Below the pieces are notes generated by a model. It was not told the origin of the DNA. It was given only the letters and a program-made list of their open reading frames with translations, and made no database searches. The translations under genes and the position numbers were made by a program. DNA of 64,000 nt from NCBI GenBank assembly GCA_035556195.1, contig DATMFK010000061.1, positions 62,001-126,000 of the forward strand, written 5' to 3'. This DNA comes from G016756615 sp035556195 (GTDB taxonomy: Bacteria > Pseudomonadota > Alphaproteobacteria > Rhizobiales > Rhizobiaceae). Every line of letters begins with the position of its first letter. Position 1 is the stretch's first letter. Of the stretch, positions 52,060 to 60,882 are shown one piece after another.

Positions 52060-53196
52060 ATGACCACCGAGAGCACGCAGCCACCGGGAAGCGAAAACGC
52101 CACGGCGCGGAGCGAGCCCCATGTCGCCTACAAGGTTGACATCGTGGTCATCGGCGCTGGTCAGGCCGGCCTGTCCTCGGCCTACCACCTCACGCGGCTA
52201 AGCCTCCAGCCGGGCCGAAACTTCCTGGTACTCGACAAGTCCGAGCAGGCGGGCGGAGCCTGGCAATATCGTTGGCCATCGCTGACGCTCAGCACCGTCA
52301 ACCGCATCCATGACCTGCCCGGCCTGCAGTTCGCCGACGTCATCGGTCCCGACGCCACCTTGGTGAAAGCGTCCGTCGCCGTTCCGCGCTATTACCAAGC
52401 CTATGAGCGCAAGTTCCAGCTTCCCGTCTATCGGCCAGTGACGGTGAAGGTCGTGTGCGAGCGCAATGGCCGCTTCCGCGTCGAGACGGATCGCGAAACC
52501 TTCTCGGCGCGTGGCCTGATCAACGCCACCGGCACCTGGGAGACACCGTCGATCCCCGCCTATCCAGGCCAGGAGCTTTTCAGGGGACGCCAGCTCCACG
52601 CCCGCGACTACCGGACCGCCGGCGAGTTTGCGGGCAAACATGTCGTGGTGGTCGGCGGCGGCATCTCGGCCCTTCAGCTTCTCGACGAGATCTCGCGCGT
52701 TACCTTCACGACCTGGGTGACGCGCCGCGAGCCCCGGTTCCGCGACACTCCCTTCACCCCTGAAGACGGCCGCGCCGCAGTCGCCATCGTCGAGGACAGG
52801 GTCAGGCGCGGCCTTGTCCCCGGCTCGGTCGTTTCTGTCACCGGCATTCCCTGGACACCGGCCTTGAAGGTAGCGCGCGAGCGCGGAGCGCTGAGCCGCC
52901 TGCCGATGTTCAGCGAGATCACCGAGACCGGGGTGCGCTGGCCGGACGGAACGGAACGGCAAGCCGATGTCATCTTATGGGCGACCGGTTTCCGCAGCTC
53001 GCTCGACCACCTCGCACCGCTGCAGATCCGCGAGGACAATGGCGGCATTGTCATGACGGGGCGGCTGGCGACGCAGGTCGCGAGGGATCCGCGCATCCAT
53101 CTGGTCGGTTACGGCCCGTCGGCCTTGACCATCGGCGCCAACAGGGCGGGCGCGGCGGCCGCGCGCGAGCTCTCGGCCTATCTCCGGCTCGCCTGA
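52060..53196 (+). CDS. Flavin-dependent monooxygenase-like NAD(P)/FAD oxidoreductase
   Basis: This 378-residue protein has two Rossmann motifs: FAD loop VDIVVIGAGQAGLSSAYHL near residue 27 and NADPH loop KHVVVVGGGISALQLLDEI near 193. LDKSEQAGGAWQYRWPSLTL and DVILWATGFRSSLDHL follow the flavin-containing monooxygenase/thioredoxin-reductase-like group. The substrate is not predictable. It is convergent with the HxlR gene (21 bp). Confidence 0.88.
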   Translation: MTTESTQPPGSENATARSEPHVAYKVDIVVIGAGQAGLSSAYHLTRLSLQPGRNFLVLDKSEQAGGAWQYRWPSLTLSTVNRIHDLPGLQFADVIGPDATLVKASVAVPRYYQAYERKFQLPVYRPVTVKVVCERNGRFRVETDRETFSARGLINATGTWETPSIPAYPGQELFRGRQLHARDYRTAGEFAGKHVVVVGGGISALQLLDEISRVTFTTWVTRREPRFRDTPFTPEDGRAAVAIVEDRVRRGLVPGSVVSVTGIPWTPALKVARERGALSRLPMFSEITETGVRWPDGTERQADVILWATGFRSSLDHLAPLQIREDNGGIVMTGRLATQVARDPRIHLVGYGPSALTIGANRAGAAAARELSAYLRLA

Positions 53197-53217
53197 TCGG
53201 GGCTCGCCCTGGCGAGG

Positions 53218-53565
53218 TCAGGCCGCCTCGTCCATCGCAGCGGGGTCGCGACGCTCCGCTTCGGTTTCCTCCCACCAGTCTCCCAGCCCATCGATAAGCG
53301 GCACCAGCTTCAGGCCTGCCGATGTCAGGTCGTAGTCGACGCGCAACGGGTAGCCCTCATAGGCGGTGCGCCTGACGATGCCCGCCTTCTCCAGCTTGCG
53401 CAGCTCGAGCGTCAGAATGCGATGGGAAACGGTCGGGTTGTCGCGCCTGAGATCACTGAAGCGCTTCGTCCCGTCCTTCAGATAATAGAGCAGGAGCGTC
53501 GGCCAGCGGCCGCTGAGCACCTGCATGGCCTGCTCGATGGGACAAGGCGAGACGACGTCTTTCAT
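53218..53565 (-). CDS. HxlR-family transcriptional regulator
   Basis: The 115-residue winged-helix protein has the HxlR opening CPIEQAMQVLSGRWPTLLLYYL, the recognition part FSDLRRDNPTVSHRILTLELRKLEKAGIVRR and YDLTSAGLKLVPLIDGLGDWW. HxlR proteins sense electrophiles or redox stress. It is divergent from a glutathione transferase, the probable target. Confidence 0.93.
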   Translation of the reverse strand: MKDVVSPCPIEQAMQVLSGRWPTLLLYYLKDGTKRFSDLRRDNPTVSHRILTLELRKLEKAGIVRRTAYEGYPLRVDYDLTSAGLKLVPLIDGLGDWWEETEAERRDPAAMDEAA

Positions 53566-53578
53566 GGGCGCGGCTCCG

Positions 53579-53602
53579 GTTACAAAAATGTGCGTAATTT
53601 AC
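53579..53602. promoter_or_regulatory. Candidate HxlR operator
   Basis: GTTAC at 53579-53583 and a perfect 9-bp palindrome GTAATTTAC at 53594-53602 lie 14 bp upstream of the HxlR start, in an AT-rich patch within GC-rich DNA. The arrangement resembles GTAA/TTAC sites of HxlR proteins. Confidence 0.5.
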
Positions 53603-53671
53603 ATAATTTCGCCGGCACCTATGTTCCAGCCTCGCTGCGCGGCGTGATGTCCTCAATCACGGAACGACACA

Positions 53672-54376
53672 ATGGAACCGATCCTTCTTTATGGCTTCCC
53701 GCTGGGAAGCTCGATGGGCCTCGTCGCCGCGCTGGAGTGGCTCGGCAAGCCCTACCGCCTCAGCCGCGTCGACATGCTCGGCGAGATGCGCTCGCCACCC
53801 TATGCGCGCCTGAACGCTCGCCACGAGACGCCCGTACTGATCACCGATGACGGCAGGGCCCTCAGCGAGACGATGGCGATCGCCGCCTGGCTCGAGGCGC
53901 GCGATACCGAACGGCGCATCAGCTTCGATCCGCTTTCGCCCGAGGCCGACCGCATGCATCAATTGACGGCGTTCGTGAACACCGGCTTCACGGGCGCCTT
54001 CACGCCGCTCTGGGTAGCGTTGGAGATGGAGAAGCCCGATCCCGAGTTGCAGGCCGCACTGCGAGCCTTCGGTCGGGAAAGGGTGATCGAGCGCCATGAC
54101 AAGCTCGAAGCGATGATCGCCGACACGCCGTTCCTGCTCGGCGACCGCCCGACCCTCGCCGACGGCGTGCTGATCGGCGTCGCCAGATGGCTGGAATTCC
54201 ATGAGGTCGACCAGCCCTCGCGCTGGCCGAAGCTCGTGGCTCTGCGCAAACGCATCGAGGCCGAACCCGCGGTCAAATTCGCAACCGCACTCGAAAACGG
54301 CGAGTCGCCGGCCGGCTCCGGCGCCCTGGTCGGGCAGGTGCCTCTGGCCGACGTCGTCGCGCGGTTCGGCACTTAG
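53672..54376 (+). CDS. Glutathione S-transferase family protein
   Basis: The product has 234 residues. The thioredoxin-like domain opens with ILLYGFPLGSSMGLVAALEWLGKPY (likely active Ser) and has the cis-Pro region ARHETPVLITDDGRALSETMAIAAWLE. The helical C-terminal domain has the N-capping motif FLLGDRPTLADGVLIGVARWLE. It would conjugate or reduce electrophiles. The neighbouring HxlR gene suggests stress induction. Confidence 0.9.
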   Translation: MEPILLYGFPLGSSMGLVAALEWLGKPYRLSRVDMLGEMRSPPYARLNARHETPVLITDDGRALSETMAIAAWLEARDTERRISFDPLSPEADRMHQLTAFVNTGFTGAFTPLWVALEMEKPDPELQAALRAFGRERVIERHDKLEAMIADTPFLLGDRPTLADGVLIGVARWLEFHEVDQPSRWPKLVALRKRIEAEPAVKFATALENGESPAGSGALVGQVPLADVVARFGT

Positions 54377-54420
54377 AGTTCCTCGAGGGGGGGTCCGGCG
54401 CGGCCGGAGCGCCCCTCGTC

Positions 54421-55245
54421 TTATCCCTTGATGAAGGCGAGCAGGTCGGGATTGATGATCTGCGCGTGGGTCGTGCACATTCCGTGCGGCAGGCCCTTGT
54501 AAGTCTTGAGCGTGCCCTGCTTTAGGAGTTCGACCGACAGCGGGGCGGAGTCGGCATAGGGGACGATCTGATCGTCGTCGCCATGCATGACGAGGACCGG
54601 GATATCGATCCTCTTCAGATCTTCGGTGAAATCCGTCTCCGAAAAGGCCTTGATGCAGTCGTAATGCGCTTTGGTTCCGCCCATCATTCCCTGGCGCCAC
54701 CAATTGTCGATGATCCCTTGCGAGACCTCGGCGCCCGGCCGGTTGAAGCCGTAGAACGGACCCGACGGAACCTCCCTGTAGAACTGGGCGCGATTGGCGG
54801 CCAGGGCCGCCCGGAAGCCATCGAACACTTCCAGCGGCAGTCCGCCAGGATTCTTTTCCGACTTTACCATGATCGGCGGCACGGCTCCGATCAGCACCGC
54901 CTTGGCGGCTCGGCTGGTGCCGTGTCGGCCGAGATAGCGGGCGACCTCGCCGCCTCCGGTGGAATGGCCGACATGAACGGCGTTGTTCAAGTCGAGATGC
55001 GCTACGAGTTCGGCGACGTCGTCGGCATACGTATCCATCTCGTTGCCGTGGGCGGTCTGGGAGGAGCGGCCGTGGCCCCGCCTGTCGTGGGCGATCACCC
55101 TGTAGCCCTCATGCAGGAAGAACAGCATCTGGCTGTCCCAATCGTCGGCGCTCAGCGGCCAGCCGTGATGGAAAACGACAGGCTGTCCCGAACCCCAGTC
55201 CTTGTAGAAAATTTCCGTGCCGTCTTTCGTCGTGAAGATGCCCAT
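54421..55245 (-). CDS. Alpha/beta hydrolase, non-heme chloroperoxidase type
   Basis: The product has 274 residues from ATG 55245, preferred over 55251 because GGGAG is then 8 bases upstream. The core has PVVFHHGWPLSADDWDSQM, RVIAHDRRGHGRSSQ, the nucleophile elbow VHVGHSTGGGEVARYLG, the acid MHGDDDQIVP and the His LPHGMCTTH. These are cofactor-free esterases/perhydrolases. The trailing HGMCTTH block is typical of the chloroperoxidase group. Confidence 0.92.
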   Translation of the reverse strand: MGIFTTKDGTEIFYKDWGSGQPVVFHHGWPLSADDWDSQMLFFLHEGYRVIAHDRRGHGRSSQTAHGNEMDTYADDVAELVAHLDLNNAVHVGHSTGGGEVARYLGRHGTSRAAKAVLIGAVPPIMVKSEKNPGGLPLEVFDGFRAALAANRAQFYREVPSGPFYGFNRPGAEVSQGIIDNWWRQGMMGGTKAHYDCIKAFSETDFTEDLKRIDIPVLVMHGDDDQIVPYADSAPLSVELLKQGTLKTYKGLPHGMCTTHAQIINPDLLAFIKG

Positions 55246-55354
55246 AGTCATGACTCCCGAGAAATGCCGATTGGAAACAAACCGATGTCAGCTGAGGGAC
55301 TGTTATTCACCTTCCTCAGCCGCGACAATTTCACTCCCCGACTGCTTTATTGCC

Positions 55355-55374
55355 CCCGCCTCGAGAGAGGCGGG
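55355..55374 (-). terminator. Hairpin after the TRAP-rpiB operon
   Basis: CCCGCCTC and GAGGCGGG form a perfect 8-bp stem with loop GAGA, about 140 bp past the rpiB-type stop. No T-run follows. The rest of the 269-bp gap shows no gene. Confidence 0.45.
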
Positions 55375-55514
55375 CCAACCAGGTGTAAATGCTTCTGGCA
55401 TGCAGTTGTGAGAGCACCGGGAGCAGTGTTTCAGGTCTTGCCGATCCCGGCAAGGCCCTGGCAACTCCGCCTGGTCATTCGCGGGCTGGTCGAGCGCCGC
55501 GGGCCGAGGCCGCG

Positions 55515-55961
55515 TCAGCGAGCGGCGTCCATCTCCGCGAGCTTGCGCACGCGGCGGCGGAAATCCTCGTCGGTCGAGAATTCCGCCGCCAGATAGGCTT
55601 CGACCAGATCCTTCGCAAGCCAGGCGCCGACGATCTGGGCACCGATGCACATGACGTTGACGTCGTCATGCTCGACCGACTGATGCGCCGAATGGATGTC
55701 GTGGCAGACGGCGGCACGAATGCCTTTGACCTTGTTGGCGGCGATGGATGCGCCGACACCGGTGCCGCACACCATCAAGCCCCGATCGGCTTTGCCCTCG
55801 AGGATCGCCGAGGTGACTGCCTTGGCGATGTCGGGGAAATCGACCGGATTGGGGTCGTAGGAGCCGGCATCGTGCACCTCATGGCCGAGCGAGCGAATAT
55901 GTTCGACGATAATGGCCTTCAGGGGGAAGCCGGCGTGGTCGGAACCGATGACGATGCGCAT
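55515..55961 (-). CDS. RpiB/LacAB-family sugar-phosphate isomerase
   Basis: The product has 148 residues from ATG 55961 (MRIVIGSDHAGFPLKAIIVE). The catalytic Cys/Thr loop LMVCGTGVGASIAANK and the phosphate-binding region AAVCHDIHSAHQSVEHDDVNVM are conserved. The family includes ribose-5-phosphate, allose-6-phosphate and tetrose-phosphate (erythrulose) isomerases. Position at the end of a TRAP operon suggests a role with an imported sugar acid or polyol derivative, and not housekeeping RpiB. Confidence 0.9.
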   Translation of the reverse strand: MRIVIGSDHAGFPLKAIIVEHIRSLGHEVHDAGSYDPNPVDFPDIAKAVTSAILEGKADRGLMVCGTGVGASIAANKVKGIRAAVCHDIHSAHQSVEHDDVNVMCIGAQIVGAWLAKDLVEAYLAAEFSTDEDFRRRVRKLAEMDAAR

Positions 55962-56004
55962 CTTGATGGGAACTCCTGCGGTAGCGGTAAGAGAGGTCAC
56001 GAGA

Positions 56005-57279
56005 CTACTGGATCATGCGCGGCAGCCATAACGTCAGATCCTTGGCGAAGGTCAGGATGGCGAGCGTTGATAGCAGCGGAATATAGAATGGAAGCAGGGC
56101 GCGAAGCAGCGACTTGATCGAGATCTGGGCGATGTTGGCGACGAGAAAGAGCGACAGTCCCATGGGCGGCGTCAGCAAGCCGATCATCAAATTGAAGATG
56201 GTGACGATGCCGAGTTGAACGGGGTCGACGCCGGCCATGACGAGCGGCGGAGCGATGATCGGCACCAGCAGGAGCGTCGCCGTCGTGCTGTCCAGAAACA
56301 TGCCGGCCACGAAGAAGATCAGATTGGCGACGATGAGGAGCATCAGCGGGTCTTTCGACCAGCCGAGCAAAGAAGCAGCGAATGTCTGCGGCACCTCCTC
56401 GACGGCCAGGATCCAGCCGAACAGCGCGGCGGCGGCAACGATGACGAGGATCGCTGCCGAGCTCCGCGCGGTCAGCACCGCCGAGTTCCAGAGATGGGCG
56501 ACGGTCAGTTCGCGGTAGAAGACGCCGCTGATGACGACCACATAGGCCGCCGTCACCGCCGCCGCCTCGGTCGGCGTGAAAGCGCCTGCCATCATGCCGC
56601 CGATCATGAGGATCGGGGCGAGGAGAGCCGGCAAGGCGGGCAGAAAATCGCGAACGACCTCCCTCGCGGTCGGCCAGCGCTCGGCGCGCGGGTGACCGTG
56701 GCGCAGCGCAATCACCAGGACGGTGAGCATGAGGAAGGCGGTGCAAAGAATGGCGGGCAGAATGCCGGCCACCAGGAGTTGCACGATCGAGACGCTCGTG
56801 ACCGAGCCGTAGACGATCAGGGGGATACTCGGCGGAAAGATCGGCCCGAGCGTCGCGGAGGACGCCGTGACCGCACCGGCAAAGGCTGGGTCGAAACCCC
56901 GCTTCTTCATCGCGTCGATCTCGATGCGGCCGAGCCCGCCAATATCGGCCAGGGCAGCACCCGACATTCCGGAGAAGACGAGGCTACCGAAGACGTTGAC
57001 CTGTGCCAGGCCGCCCGGCACGCGCCCGACCAGCGTGTAGGCGAAGCGGAAGATGCGGTCGGTGATGCCGCTCAGGTTCATGAGATTGCCGACGAAGATG
57101 AAGAGCGGCACCGCGACCAGCGGGAACGAGTCCAGCGCATAGGTGATGCGCTGCGTAAGCAGGCCGAAGGGCAATCCTTCCACCAGCACATAGGCGATTG
57201 AGGGCAGAAGGATCGCGTAGACGACGGGGAAACCCAGCATGAACAATGCCAGGAACATGACGACGAAAAAGAAGCCCAT
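56005..57279 (-). CDS. TRAP transporter large permease (DctM)
   Basis: The 424-residue protein has a dozen or more helices. The family's opening (LFMLGFPVVYAILLPSIAYVL), FGSLVFSGMSGAALADIGGLG, TASSATLGPIFPPSIPLIVYG and GLLTPPMGLSLFLVANIA are characteristic. It couples solute uptake to sodium or proton gradients together with DctQ and DctP, 12 bp behind dctQ. Confidence 0.93.
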   Translation of the reverse strand: MGFFFVVMFLALFMLGFPVVYAILLPSIAYVLVEGLPFGLLTQRITYALDSFPLVAVPLFIFVGNLMNLSGITDRIFRFAYTLVGRVPGGLAQVNVFGSLVFSGMSGAALADIGGLGRIEIDAMKKRGFDPAFAGAVTASSATLGPIFPPSIPLIVYGSVTSVSIVQLLVAGILPAILCTAFLMLTVLVIALRHGHPRAERWPTAREVVRDFLPALPALLAPILMIGGMMAGAFTPTEAAAVTAAYVVVISGVFYRELTVAHLWNSAVLTARSSAAILVIVAAAALFGWILAVEEVPQTFAASLLGWSKDPLMLLIVANLIFFVAGMFLDSTTATLLLVPIIAPPLVMAGVDPVQLGIVTIFNLMIGLLTPPMGLSLFLVANIAQISIKSLLRALLPFYIPLLSTLAILTFAKDLTLWLPRMIQ

Positions 57280-57291
57280 GCGGGTTCGGCC

Positions 57292-57759
57292 TCAGATCGA
57301 GACGTTGGTGTCGGCCTGCGGCGGCTTGCGCAGGTGAACGAAATGCACGGTCGCCGCGCCGGCGAAGCCGAACAGCGTCGCGCCCAGGAAGATCGTGAAG
57401 GGGATCCCGAGCGTCGGCGTCGTGTTGTCTAGGTTCTTCGAGATATTCGCGGCCGTCACATAGGCCATGAAGGCACAGATGGCGATCGCGGCCACGGAGA
57501 TGGTGACGTTGAGCACAGCCCGGATCGGCCTGGCAAGGGCCGCCTTGAACTCGCCCATCACGATATTCTCGCCCGCTTCGACCGCCAGTGGATAGGCGCA
57601 GAAGATCAGGCAGATGAGCAGAAAGCGCGTCAGCTCCTCCGCACCGATGAAGGGCAGGCCGAACACGCCCCGCATGACCACCTGCGCCAAGGGGACAATT
57701 ATGATGCCAGCCATGAAGGCGACCGACATGGCCGTCACGGCGCGGTTCGCGAATTGCAT
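57292..57759 (-). CDS. TRAP transporter small permease (DctQ)
   Basis: The product has 155 residues from ATG 57759, behind GGAGGTC. Four helices are visible (AMSVAFMAGIIIVPLAQVVM, FLLICLIFCAYPLAVEAGE, TISVAAIAICAFMAYVTA, FTIFLGATLFGFAGAATVHF), with the FLPFIGAEELTRFLL-like DctQ signature (GLPFIGAEELTRFLL). Confidence 0.9.
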   Translation of the reverse strand: MQFANRAVTAMSVAFMAGIIIVPLAQVVMRGVFGLPFIGAEELTRFLLICLIFCAYPLAVEAGENIVMGEFKAALARPIRAVLNVTISVAAIAICAFMAYVTAANISKNLDNTTPTLGIPFTIFLGATLFGFAGAATVHFVHLRKPPQADTNVSI

Positions 57760-57816
57760 TGAGAGACCTCCTTCCCGGCGGGATCGGCGAAGCCGCAACC
57801 GGCTCCGCCGGATGGA

Positions 57817-58812
57817 TCACTTGGTCGCCTGGATCTGCTCGACCAGCGGGGCGAAGGCCGGGAAGTCCTGCGCGACCTGCGCGTTCACCTTGGTGCGGAA
57901 GGCTTCGAGATCCAAGCCGTCGGCCTCGGTGATGATCGTCATGCCGCGCTTCTTCAACTCCTCGACGAGTTGCGCCTCGCCTTCGGTCGCCCATTGCAGC
58001 GACTCCTTGGCCTTGTCGTCGAGCACCTTGGTGACGGCCGCGCGCTGCTCCTCGCTCAGGCCCTGCCAGACCTCCTCATTGACGAAGACGGCGAGCACGG
58101 CGCGCATGTGGCCGGTCATGGCCAGATGCGACTGCACCTCGTTGAGGTTGTTCGATGCGATCATGGTGAGCGGATTTTCCTGGCCGACGACGACGCCGGT
58201 CATCAGCGCGGTCGGGAGCTCGGCCACCTCGACCGGGGTCGGAATGGCGCCGAACCCCTTCACCATCGAGACCCAGAGCTCGAGCGGAACGGCGCGGAAG
58301 GGCTTGCCCTCGAGGTCGGCCGGCGACTTCACCGCAAAATTCGCGGAGATGTGGCGGTCACCACGATAGATGCGGCCGATGATGCGCATGCCGCCTTTCT
58401 CGATCAGTTTCTCGTTGATCGCCTGGAGCGCGGGTGACGTCGCGGGATCGGTCGCGGCCAGCGCGTGCGCGCCGTCCCGGTAGATGAATGGGGCGTTGAA
58501 GACGGCGACCTCCGGAACGATGCGGGCGAGGGAGGCGAAGTCGTGATGCCCGAGGCTCACCGAGCCCATCTTCACGCCGTCGACGAGTTCCGAGACGCCG
58601 CCGAGCTGGCTTGCCGGAAACACCTTTAGTGTCACCTCGCCATTCGTGGCCTTCGCGATGGCCTCCGCGGCTTCCGCCGCGTAGCGGGTCTGGATATCGC
58701 CTTCCGCGCCGACATGCGCGTAGCGCAGCTCCACGGCCTGCGCGGCTGTGGCGAGCAGGCCAAGAGCAACCGTGGCGGCGGCTAGAAGGCGTGAGGCTCC
58801 GAATTGATGCAT
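57817..58812 (-). CDS. TRAP transporter substrate-binding protein (DctP)
   Basis: The 331-residue product has a signal peptide (ASRLLAAATVALGLLATAAQA). The mature part LRYAHVGAEGDIQTRYAAEAAE and the conserved KSPADLEGKPFRAVPLELWVSM (with the Arg that anchors carboxylates) identify a DctP-type binding protein. A carboxylate ligand is therefore likely. It follows the GntR gene by 27 bp. Confidence 0.93.
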   Translation of the reverse strand: MHQFGASRLLAAATVALGLLATAAQAVELRYAHVGAEGDIQTRYAAEAAEAIAKATNGEVTLKVFPASQLGGVSELVDGVKMGSVSLGHHDFASLARIVPEVAVFNAPFIYRDGAHALAATDPATSPALQAINEKLIEKGGMRIIGRIYRGDRHISANFAVKSPADLEGKPFRAVPLELWVSMVKGFGAIPTPVEVAELPTALMTGVVVGQENPLTMIASNNLNEVQSHLAMTGHMRAVLAVFVNEEVWQGLSEEQRAAVTKVLDDKAKESLQWATEGEAQLVEELKKRGMTIITEADGLDLEAFRTKVNAQVAQDFPAFAPLVEQIQATK

Positions 58813-58839
58813 GACGTTTCCTTTCCCATTGTTTTACTT

Positions 58840-59583
58840 TTATTTTTTCCCTGCATTCGCGAAGGCGGCCATAAAGCTCCTGCGGCGGAACTCGTCGCCG
58901 ATGGCGAAGTGCTCGCGAAGCCTGGTCTCGGCGGCGTCGGGGTCGCGCGCGACGATCGACAGGTAGACCTCGCGGTGGGCGTCGACGAGATAGTCGCGGA
59001 TGCCGGCCACCTCGACGGTAAGCCGGCGCCGCTCGACATGGCTGCGGCGCAGCAATTGGGAGATCGCCTGATAGAGCGTCAGAAGCGCCGGGCTGCGCGC
59101 CGCCTCCACCAGGGCGAAATGGAAGGCGAAGTCGGCGTCGCCGCCCGCATCCGGGTCATTGAGCGTCTCCATCAAGCGGGAGAGCTTGCCCCCGATCTTC
59201 TGGAAGTCGCTGTCGGATGCTCGCTCGCAGGCGAGGCGGATAGCCTGGCATTCGATGGCGATGCGCGCCTGCATGACATCGTCCAGGATGTCGGGCTGCT
59301 GGGCGAGGGAGAAGGTGAAGAAGTCCGTCAGGACCGAAATGTCGGCCGACCTGACGTAGGCGCCCTTACCGTGGCGGATATCGAGGAAGCCGAGCATCGC
59401 CAGCGAACGCAACGCCTCGCGCAGCAACGGGCGCGAGACGCCGAGCGACACCGAGAGTTCGCGTTCGCTGAGAAGCCGGTCGCCGGCCCTCAGCCTTCCC
59501 GACAGGAGCTCTGTGCGAAAGAAGGCGAACACCTTCTCGGCGCCGGACAGATCTTCGGGGGCTTCGGTTACGAGTGCGGTCAT
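58840..59583 (-). CDS. GntR (FadR-subfamily) transcriptional regulator
   Basis: The product has 247 residues from ATG 59583. The winged helix is LRAGDRLLSERELSVSLGVSRPLLREALRSLAMLGFLDIRHGKGAYV. The all-helical FCD domain has DVMQARIAIECQAIRLACER and metal-binding His/Asp positions (DFAFHFALVEAA, DAHREVYLSIVARD). It is the first gene of GntR-DctP-DctQ-DctM-RpiB and probably represses its own operon until the imported acid is present. Confidence 0.93.
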   Translation of the reverse strand: MTALVTEAPEDLSGAEKVFAFFRTELLSGRLRAGDRLLSERELSVSLGVSRPLLREALRSLAMLGFLDIRHGKGAYVRSADISVLTDFFTFSLAQQPDILDDVMQARIAIECQAIRLACERASDSDFQKIGGKLSRLMETLNDPDAGGDADFAFHFALVEAARSPALLTLYQAISQLLRRSHVERRRLTVEVAGIRDYLVDAHREVYLSIVARDPDAAETRLREHFAIGDEFRRRSFMAAFANAGKK

Positions 59584-59596
59584 CAACTGGCCTTAC

Positions 59597-59611
59597 AGTG
59601 GTCTGACCACT
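59597..59611. promoter_or_regulatory. FadR-type operator of the TRAP operon
   Basis: AGTGGTC-T-GACCACT is a perfect 15-bp palindrome containing the TGGT-N3-ACCA core of FadR-subfamily GntR sites. It lies 13 bp upstream of the gntR start, fitting autorepression. Confidence 0.8.
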
Positions 59612-59762
59612 AAAGACAAAGGTTGAATCGATGTCAACGGGTGACGAAGCGACGCTGGCAATGCGTCGGGTTGCCGGTCTTCAGGGGAAAGATGGCTCCG
59701 GTTCGAGCCGACGAGGGCTGACGCGGGCCGCAGCAGAATTGCTGCGCCCGCGTCCGCAGGAC

Positions 59763-60413
59763 CTAGGCCGCGAGATACGGCAGGACCTCCAGGGCGCCGC
59801 GATAGATCATCTCGCCTGCCACGTAGAGGATGATCAGCAGCCCGACATAGGCGATCCAGCGATGCTTCTGGAGAAGATTGGCAATGAAGCTCGCGGCGAC
59901 ACCCATCAGGGCGATGGAGAGAACGAGGCCGAAGATCAGCACGTTCGGATGGTCCCGTGCAGCACCCGCCACCGCCAGGACGTTGTCGAGCGACATGGAG
60001 ACGTCGGCGATGACGATTTGCCAGGCAGCCTGCGCGAAGGTCTTGCGAGGCGCGGTGCCGGCAACCTTGCCGTCGCTGTCCAGATCGTCGTCCGTCAACG
60101 CTTCCACGGCCTGGGTCTCGGCTCCGTGATTCCGCAGCTCGCGCCACATCTTCCAGCACACCCATAGAAGGAGCACGCCGCCGGCCAGGAGCAGACCGAC
60201 GATTTGCAGAAGTTGGGTGGTGGCAGCGGCGAAGCCGATGCGTAGCACCGTCGCGGCAACGATGCCTATCAGGATTGCCTTTGCCCGCTGTTCCTTAGGT
60301 AGCCCGGCGGCTGCCAGGCCGATAACGATGGCGTTGTCGCCAGCCAGAACCAGGTCGATCATGATGACCTGGAGGAGGGCTGTCATAGCCTCCGGAGTGA
60401 AAAATTCTGTCAT
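59763..60413 (-). CDS. TerC/YjbE-family integral membrane protein
   Basis: The 216-residue product has about seven helices and the family's paired acidic motifs DLVLAGDNAIVIGLAAAGLP (helix 1) and IADVSMSLDNVLAVAGAA (after a polar loop). TerC proteins are linked to manganese or metal efflux and metalation of exported proteins. The gene is monocistronic. Its ribosome binding site AAAGGG is buried in a hairpin at 60420-60438. Confidence 0.9.
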   Translation of the reverse strand: MTEFFTPEAMTALLQVIMIDLVLAGDNAIVIGLAAAGLPKEQRAKAILIGIVAATVLRIGFAAATTQLLQIVGLLLAGGVLLLWVCWKMWRELRNHGAETQAVEALTDDDLDSDGKVAGTAPRKTFAQAAWQIVIADVSMSLDNVLAVAGAARDHPNVLIFGLVLSIALMGVAASFIANLLQKHRWIAYVGLLIILYVAGEMIYRGALEVLPYLAA

Positions 60414-60419
60414 ACGGCA

Positions 60420-60438
60420 CCCTTTGCTTCAGCAAGGG
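60420..60438 (-). promoter_or_regulatory. Hairpin sequestering the TerC-gene ribosome binding site
   Basis: On the minus strand CCCTTGCT pairs with AGCAAAGGG (one bulged A) around a GA loop. The AAAGGG in the 3' arm lies 6 bases before the ATG and is the only ribosome binding site. Such a fold could be the expression platform of a metal-responsive leader; I cannot identify a complete yybP-ykoY motif by eye. Confidence 0.4.
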
Positions 60439-60882
60439 CGGCATGGCTTGCAGACCCGTCCAGGCGCATTGGCAGTGCGCGAGAGACGGCAGGTGCTGCT
60501 ACGGAGCGAGAAATGTCAAAGCCAGGCCGCCGGATTGGAACTCCAGTCCGACATCGCAGCCACGATAGCTGCCAGAGGGGCCCGGCCTGGTCCCAATTGG
60601 GTAGTCGACAGGCGAAAGAAATTCAAGAGCCAAATCAAGCGGAAGAAATCGAGATGACTGGCGCCGGCATCCTTGGCGTACTAAGCAAGTTCGCGTGGCC
60701 TCGCCCACAGCTCCTGCTTGGCCTCTTCTCCTGCCGCAGGTGTATGTCGGAAAACCGTGTGACGCTTTTCCCAAACCTGCGTAGACAGGAAAAGACCCGG
60801 TCGGCGTGGCTTGCCTTGCCGCCCACGCCGGGAGCGACAGACATGGAAGGAAGCTTTCTTGCGACGACTCGATCCCGAAGAG
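60439..60882. other. Intergenic region without supported gene
   Basis: This is the divergent promoter region of the TerC gene and the MBL hydrolase gene. Forward and reverse frames here are basic and Ser/Arg-rich and end inside neighbouring genes. No RNA gene or operator is recognised apart from the TerC hairpin next to it. Confidence 0.4.
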
